Source: a virus
DNA: 43,310 nucleotides
Reading direction: 5' to 3' (one strand)
Virus record (IMG/VR): IMGVR_UViG_3300023297_000020
Location: 1 to 43,310 of that record
The position numbers and the translations under genes were made by a program. The notes beneath the pieces are model-generated. The model was not told the DNA's origin. It did no database searches and saw nothing but the letters and a program-made list of their open reading frames with translations. Shown piece by piece: positions 38,331 to 43,310 of the stretch (its first letter is position 1; each line of letters starts with the position of its first letter).

Positions 38331-38384
38331 ATGGCGCAAGTATATGTGGCGGCGGCAAGACCAAATGTTTGGCCGAAATATTAA
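38331..38384 (+). CDS. Possible 17-residue peptide
   Basis: MAQVYVAAARPNVWPKY, with AGGA six bases before the ATG. Base composition is more GC-rich than its surroundings. It could be a genuine micro-gene or chance. Confidence 0.3.
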   Translation: MAQVYVAAARPNVWPKY

Positions 38385-38427
38385 TATTGCTTGATGCAAT
38401 GAAAATAAAAACAAAACAAATAAATAA

Positions 38428-38440
38428 GTATATTTATTAG
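38428..38440 (+). promoter_or_regulatory. Late-promoter-like box
   Basis: GTATATTTATTAG, merging into the AGGAG ribosome site of the 38452 gene. Confidence 0.35.
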
Positions 38441-38451
38441 GAGAAAATAAA

Positions 38452-38778
38452 ATGAACAATAACAGTTTTAAGAAATTATTAAAAGAATATAGAAGTAAAA
38501 TGTTGTCCGAAGGATATAGCGAAAGTAGCTTATTAAAAGATTTAGCAGAAGATGCTTTTAATACGGTTGGGTTATGACTTGAAATTGACATGACCGAATT
38601 TATGGATGGCGATAGCAAAACGCAAATTGAATTTATCGAAGATAGCCTTGATAACTTTATAGAAGATATTTATGATGATGTTGGCGATTCATTGCCAGAA
38701 GACACCAATGTTGATAAGTGGTTAAAGAAAAATAGAAAGAAACTTATCTTATTAATACGCAAAGCTTTAAACAAATAA
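38452..38778 (+). CDS. Small acidic helical protein
   Basis: 108 residues, one TGA-Trp (GLWLEID). N-terminus MNNNSFKKLLKEYRSKMLSE is again an amphipathic basic helix, a distant variant of the leader type. The middle is strongly acidic, the C-terminus basic. Not recognised. Confidence 0.65.
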
Positions 38779-38792
38779 AAGGAGAACACAAA

Positions 38793-39119
38793 ATGAAAAA
38801 ATCAGAATTAAATGAAATTAGAAACATTATGAGCGAAGAGAAATTCCAGTCTAAGCTTCCTACTCAGCTAAAAGCTTCGGGAGTCAAATGATTACCCAAT
38901 ACTGGTGCTAACTCTAAACCTAATATAATTAGCAATGTTAATGCTGGCAATACTGGCTTAAACAAATGAGTTAAGACGCTTAATAGTGACATCAAAAAGT
39001 TAGAGAAAAACAAAGATGACAAAGCATTATGGCTTAGTATACATAATGATTTATGAACAATTATAGCAATTGCGCAAAAGACACAACATTCGGCGGAATA
39101 TGGAACGCCAAAAAAATAG
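38793..39119 (+). CDS. Small protein with MKKSE leader
   Basis: 108 residues, three TGA-Trp codons (VKWLPN, NKWVKT, DLWTII). Leader MKKSELNEIRNIMSEE, then SNVNAGNTGLNKW and a helical end. AAGGAGAACAC precedes the ATG. A different frame downstream (39053-39247) also looks coding, so the true 3' end is uncertain. Confidence 0.6.
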
Positions 39120-39247
39120 AGAACCATAAACAAGGTTATTTTATTGATATGCAAAAGTTTAACGAAGTAAATAAAAATACAAAAATAACAAGAAAAAACG
39201 ACGCAAAGAGATTCAGAGCTATATATATTATAGTCAAGGTTACATAG
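39053..39247 (+). other. Overlapping reading frame, possible continuation of 38793 gene
   Basis: 64 codons without a ribosome site. The part after 39119 (KIENHKQGYFIDMQKFNEV...) has protein-like composition. Either a frameshifted extension of the 38793 gene or chance. No other gene covers 39120-39311. Confidence 0.3.
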
Positions 39248-39311
39248 TTACAAAAGTAATGAATGGTAAATGACAAAAAATAAAAAAACAAAAGAAAAAA
39301 GGAGAAAAAAA

Positions 39312-40085
39312 ATGGGAATTAACACTGATTTTTTAAAGAAAAGGCTTAATCAATTACAATCCAAACGCAACGTACAATCAAACATCTGGAAACCTACCTC
39401 AGGAGAAACACGTATTAGAATCGTACCTTACAAATTCAATAGAGAGAACCCTTTCATTGAGTTGTATTGGCATTATGGTTTTAATAACAAAAACTATGTA
39501 TCACCATTTTCATTCGGAGATCCGGACCCAATTCAAGAATTCGCTGAAAAACTTAAGTCAACAGGCGAGAGCGACGATTGGAAAAATGCAAGAGCCCTTG
39601 AACCCAAATTGAGAACTTATGTTCCAATTATAGTAAGAGGCGAAGAAGAAGAAGGCGTTAAATATTGGGGATTCGGAATTAAAATTTACGAAGCATTGTT
39701 AAAATTAATTTCAGACCCAGAATGGGGCGACATCACGCACCCTAACGCAGGAAGAGATATTACCGTTGAGTTCAAAACTGCAAAAGAACTAAAAAAGGAT
39801 TACCCAGAAACAACTATTAGAGTTAGTCCTTCACAAACTAAACTTACATCAGAAGCAAAAGAACTTAAAAAGTTTTTAAATGACCAAATAGAAATCACAC
39901 AAGTTTATGTAGTTTCTACTTATGATGAACTTAAGAAAGAACTCGGTCTTTACTTGAATGGCCCAACAGCCGAAGAGGAAAGCGTAGATGAAGCAACTTC
40001 AACACCAGAATTAGAAGACATCGAAGATTCAACTGATGATGATTTAGATTCTGTAATGGACGATTTCGATAGCTTGGTAGATTAA
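39312..40085 (+). CDS. 32: Single-stranded DNA-binding protein, gp32-like
   Basis: 257 residues. N-terminal basic segment (KKRLNQLQSKRN), then the core segment PTSGETRIRIVPYKFN, PFIELYWHYGF and YWGFGIKIYEALLKL. It ends in an acidic tail (ELEDIEDSTDDDLDSVMDDF) as in T4 gp32, which uses it to recruit replication proteins. The zinc-binding cysteines of T4 gp32 are absent, as in many marine relatives. AGGAGA precedes the ATG. No TGA codons. First gene of the recombination block with UvsX. Confidence 0.88.
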   Translation: MGINTDFLKKRLNQLQSKRNVQSNIWKPTSGETRIRIVPYKFNRENPFIELYWHYGFNNKNYVSPFSFGDPDPIQEFAEKLKSTGESDDWKNARALEPKLRTYVPIIVRGEEEEGVKYWGFGIKIYEALLKLISDPEWGDITHPNAGRDITVEFKTAKELKKDYPETTIRVSPSQTKLTSEAKELKKFLNDQIEITQVYVVSTYDELKKELGLYLNGPTAEEESVDEATSTPELEDIEDSTDDDLDSVMDDFDSLVD

Positions 40086-40113
40086 AAATAAAAAAACAAC
40101 GGGAGTATTACAA

Positions 40114-41220
40114 ATGGGTAAAACAGATAGAAATGCTTTAACATCAGCTTTGCATGACGCATTAAATAAAAAACACAAAACACAAAAGGTTGCATACTTT
40201 CTTGACGATGATATTTATACTCCAACAGACGTGAGGGACTGATTAGGCACCGGTTCCTCCGTTCTTGATTTGGCCATATCAAACATCCCAAATGGCGGTG
40301 TTCCATATGGACGTATAACAGAATTACAAGGATTAGAAAGCTCAGGCAAATCATTAGTAGGTGCGCACTTACTTGCATCATGTCAAAAACAAGGCGGAAT
40401 AGCTGTATATATAGATACAGAAACGTCAGTTTTTAGACCATTTTTGGAAGTAATTGGCATTGATTTGAAAAAACTATTATATATTAGATTGAGCTTAGTG
40501 GAAGATATATTTGAAACAATTGAAAGCATGATAACCAAAGTAAGAGAGACCGATAAAGATATTAAATTAGCAATCTTGGTTGACTCACTTGCTGGTGCAA
40601 CAACAAAGGTTGAAATGGAAAGTGATTTTGATAAAGATGGTTGGTCTACAGCTAAAGCAATTATTACATCAAAAGCAATGCGTAAAATAACTGATATGAT
40701 TGGCACTCAAAATATAGCACTTATTTTTACTCAGCAATTAAGAGTAAATTTAGGAGTTACATTTGGGGACAAATATACCACAAGTGGCGGTAAAGCACTT
40801 GGTTTCCATTCCAGTGTACGTATTAGACTTGACAAATCAACTAAGATATTTAATAAAATGAAAGACGTTATTGGAATGAATATTCGAGCAAAGATTGCCA
40901 AGAATAGATTAGGTCCACCATTAAGACAAGCAATTTTTCAAATTTATTTTGATAGGGGTATAGACGATCTCAGTTCTTGGCTACAAACATTGAAAGAAAG
41001 AGGCGTTGTTACGAGTGCTGGAGCTTGGTATTCAATACCACTTGAAGATGGTACGATTAAAAAATTTCAATCAAAAAGTTGGGGCGATATGCTTTCAAAA
41101 AAAGGTATGTATGATTATGTTTATGGACTTTTATGCGATGCGTGTATTATGAAGTATAAACCCAAAGAAGTAATTGATATTGATGAAATAGAAATCTCAG
41201 ACGAACATGTAGAAAATTAG
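40114..41220 (+). CDS. uvsX: RecA-like recombinase UvsX
   Basis: 368 residues with TGA as Trp at VRDWLGTGSS, a position needed to join the first 52 residues. Walker A GLESSGKSLVG near residue 72, ILVDSLAGAT (Walker B) near 155, IFTQQLRVNLG (L2 region) and the KALGFHSSVRIRL strand. Mediates strand exchange and recombination-dependent replication on gp32-coated DNA. GGGAG lies 10 bases before the ATG. The single TGA means even this early-type gene needs the recoded tRNA. Confidence 0.95.
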
Positions 41221-41231
41221 GATTTCTCGTA

Positions 41232-42296
41232 ATGTTAATGAAAAAAAGTTACGCTGATATTCTAAAAGAATTATCTAAAGATAAGAAGCCAGAAAGTATC
41301 AATAGTAAAGTTCTAATAATAGATGGCCTTAATACCTTTCTCAGAGCTTATGCAGTTTCGCCAGCATCTAACGACGATGGGGCTCATATTGGTGGCATTT
41401 CTGGCTTCTTATATTCAATAGGTTATGCAATTAAAAGATTTACACCGACAAGATGTGTTATAGTTTTTGATGGCGTTGGCGGTTCGCAAAGAAGAAAGAA
41501 ACTTTTCCCAGAATACAAAGCCCATAGACATCCAACCAAAAAGAAAACCAAATACAACAGAGCGTATGATTTCCAAGATGACGTTAATGATGATAAGATG
41601 AAAGAGCTTCAGTTAGAACGTCTCATTGAATACTTGCAAGCGTTACCTGTTACACTTATCAGTATTGATAACATTGAAGCTGATGATACAATTGCGTATA
41701 TAACTGCATTAAGAAAAGATGCAAATTATATTATTATGTCAGCCGATAGGGATTTCCTACAATTGGTTAGTGATAGGGTAAAGGTATGGAGCCCTACAAA
41801 AAAAGAAGTTTACACAGTGGCGAAAGTACTTCATGAGTATGGTATACATCCAAATAACTTTGCTTTATATAAAGCAATAAATGGAGATGTAAGCGATAAT
41901 ATTCCTGGAGTTAAAGGTTTCGGCTTATCAACTATAAAAAAATATTTTGAATTCTTAGAAGAAGAGAAACAATATTGTTCTGATGATTTAATTACAGAAG
42001 CAAAGAAATATGAGAAGTCAAAGAAATGTCAGACAATGGTTAAAAATAAAAAAGTTTTAGATAGAAATTATGAATTAATGCAATTAGAAACATCAATAAT
42101 ATCCGGCAAATCAAAATTAGATATATTGGCGTTATTAGATAATCAAATTACTGAACTAAATAAGTATCAAATCCACCTTTTGTCATTGAAAGATAAACTA
42201 TTTATGGTAATAAAAAATATTAACACCTGAATTTTATTATTCAATAAGTTAAACTTATTTGCCATAAAATATAACAAAGAATTAGACGGAAGATAA
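41232..42296 (+). CDS. rnh: RNase H / 5'-3' exonuclease (T4 rnh, FEN family)
   Basis: 354 residues. Acidic metal-site motifs: VLIIDGLNTFLRAY, VIVFDGVGGSQRRK, DNIEADDTIAYI, SADRDFLQL and NGDVSDNIPGVKG (helix-hairpin-helix). It removes RNA primers from lagging-strand fragments. With standard stops it would end at TGA 42228; reading that as Trp adds 22 residues to TAA 42294-42296. Start 41232 (AGG ten bases upstream) or 41238. Follows uvsX by 11 bases. Confidence 0.9.
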
Positions 42297-42330
42297 AATA
42301 TTTTATAGATTTTTTTATCTTTTGACTTTT

Positions 42331-42346
42331 TGATATGTATATATGA
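42331..42346 (+). promoter_or_regulatory. Late-promoter-like box
   Basis: TGATATGTATATATGA, about 20 bases before the 42368 gene. Confidence 0.35.
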
Positions 42347-42367
42347 GAAAGGTTATGGAGTGGAAAT

Positions 42368-42517
42368 ATGAACAAAAAAAATGTTAAGATTAACGAGGAC
42401 GCATTTCACGATTTAAAAGTGTATTGCGCCGTAGAGAACAAAAAAATTTATGAGGTGGCTTCTGACCTCATTAAAGAAGGGATTGCAAAAGAGAAAGAAG
42501 CAGAAAGGAGCAAGTAA
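42368..42517 (+). CDS. Tiny ribbon-helix-helix-like protein
   Basis: 49 residues: VKINEDAFHDLKVYCAVENKK, then IYEVASDLIKEGI, an Arc/CopG-like strand-helix-helix pattern. Its stop touches the next ATG (TAAATG). It may be a small DNA-binding regulator of the methyltransferase downstream (inference). Confidence 0.6.
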   Translation: MNKKNVKINEDAFHDLKVYCAVENKKIYEVASDLIKEGIAKEKEAERSK

Positions 42518-43310
42518 ATGAAATTAATACAAGGTGATTGCTTAATCGAGATGCAGAAATTAGAAGATAATAGTGTAGACTCTATTGTTGTTGATCCACC
42601 TTACGGTATATCATTTATGGGAAAAAAGTGGGATTATAACGTTCCAAAAGTTGAAGTCTGGCAGGAAGCTCTAAGAGTTTTGAAAGCAGGTGGACACGCT
42701 TTGGTAGCTTGTGGAACGAGAACTCAGCATAGAATGGCAGTTAATCTTGAAGACGCTGGCTTTGAAATACGTGATATTGTGGCTTGGGTATATGGTTCGG
42801 GATTTCCAAAGAGTTTGAATATAGGAAAAGCAGTGGATAAATTACAGGGTAATGAGAGAGAAGAAACTGATTATGTTGCACCAGATGGGAAAAAGAGATG
42901 GGGTGGAAATTCTTTTAGCGTTGGAGAAGAACCAGATGGTCGTGGAATAAATAAACATACCAAAGGAAACTCTAAATACGAAGGTTGGGGAACAGCTCTA
43001 AAACCTGCGATGGAGCTGTGGACACTATGTAGAAAGCCTTTATCTGAAAAAACTATAGCTAAGAATGTGCTGAAATATGGGACTGGTGGAATTAATATTG
43101 ATGGGTGCAGGGTAAATCTTAATGGGGAAAAACAACCAACGGGAAGTGGGAATAGTTGTGGTGAAAATGCTACCAGTTGGGATGTTGCTAAATCAAGTGG
43201 CGGAAATGGCGGTAATAAAACAAGTTCACTCGGTCGTTTCCCAGCCAACCTAATCCACGATGGAAGTGATGAAGTGGTTGGGCTGTTTCCTGATAGTAAT
43301 GGTAGCGGTA
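42518..43310 (+). CDS. DNA methyltransferase (beta-type), truncated by window end
   Basis: At least 264 residues; no stop within the window. It begins MKLIQGDCLIEMQKLEDNS and VDSIVVDPPYGISF (catalytic DPPY near residue 27), then GGHALVACGTRTQHRM and LKPAMELWTLCRKPL. This motif order (DPPY before the SAM motif) is that of N4-cytosine/N6-adenine beta-class enzymes. All Trp are TGG, and the DNA is visibly richer in G and C than its neighbours, suggesting recent transfer. The target is unknown. No restriction enzyme is visible in the window for it. Confidence 0.9.
   Translation, partial: MKLIQGDCLIEMQKLEDNSVDSIVVDPPYGISFMGKKWDYNVPKVEVWQEALRVLKAGGHALVACGTRTQHRMAVNLEDAGFEIRDIVAWVYGSGFPKSLNIGKAVDKLQGNEREETDYVAPDGKKRWGGNSFSVGEEPDGRGINKHTKGNSKYEGWGTALKPAMELWTLCRKPLSEKTIAKNVLKYGTGGINIDGCRVNLNGEKQPTGSGNSCGENATSWDVAKSSGGNGGNKTSSLGRFPANLIHDGSDEVVGLFPDSNGSG

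Noticed and set aside
42871-43248. Minus-strand frame opposite the methyltransferase
   Set aside because: Antisense shadow of a clear DPPY methyltransferase; Pro/Leu-rich with no motif.
1-43310. TGA read as glycine
   Set aside because: TGA positions match expected Trp (KWTGGK, WTPE, TLWWIIA), and the window encodes a UCA tRNA with Trp-type identity bases.

Overview
The window is a piece of an AT-rich, T4-like (myovirus) phage genome in which TGA is read as tryptophan. The head, neck, tail and replication genes are only open from end to end if TGA is a sense codon. The TGA positions fall where Trp is expected, for example KWTGGK in a Dam-family methylase, VRDWLGTG in UvsX and KAVWTPE in the capsid protein. 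Every gene I could close ends in TAA or TAG, and none ends in TGA. The window also encodes the matching tRNA. At 10887-11199 a tRNA gene is interrupted by a small group I intron (10922-11143) between anticodon positions 34 and 35. Joining the exons gives anticodon UCA, with the A1-U72 pair and G73 expected of tRNA-Trp. The host is not identifiable from the sequence; a phage-borne UCA tRNA suggests a host that uses TGA as stop.

Layout. 1-690: end of the major capsid gene (gp23) and a terminator. 897-2819: a composite mobile gene (zinc fingers, Vsr-like nuclease, methyltransferase). 2878-4014: three small minus-strand genes with host-like promoters. 4237-10362: gp13-like neck protein, a cluster of small proteins sharing an N-terminal MKKSE leader, gp14-like and gp15-like neck/tail-completion proteins, and tail-fibre-like genes. 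10431-12117: a small gene, the intron-split tRNA and a GIY-YIG endonuclease. 12187-13640: a GIY-YIG-like nuclease plus Dam-family methylase pair (candidate restriction-modification). 13728-14987: small genes. 15013-17289: tail sheath gp18. 17371-21257: a minus-strand island between sheath and tube genes, with a Vsr-type homing endonuclease, a frameshifted gene, and a second restriction-modification pair. 21450-21941: tail tube gp19. 22041-24493: an HNH endonuclease behind an RBS-masking hairpin, and a group of small proteins sharing a YDIYGN motif. 24584-34286: baseplate/tail genes (gp26-like, tape measure, two large baseplate proteins, gp53). 34338-35663: a family-A DNA-polymerase-like protein. 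35730-39119: a large virion-type protein, a conserved hypothetical and more leader-bearing small proteins. 39312-42296: replication/recombination block (gp32-like SSB, UvsX, RNase H/5'-3' exonuclease). 42368-43310: a tiny regulator-like gene and a truncated DNA methyltransferase.

How it works together. AT-rich late-promoter-like motifs (around ATATTTATA) precede most structural modules. Minus-strand accessory genes instead carry TTGACA/TATTAT-type promoters. TGA codons are dense in virion genes, sparse in replication genes and absent from most accessory genes. The self-splicing suppressor tRNA could therefore act as a switch for late protein synthesis. No stretch longer than about 220 bases lacks a gene or RNA.
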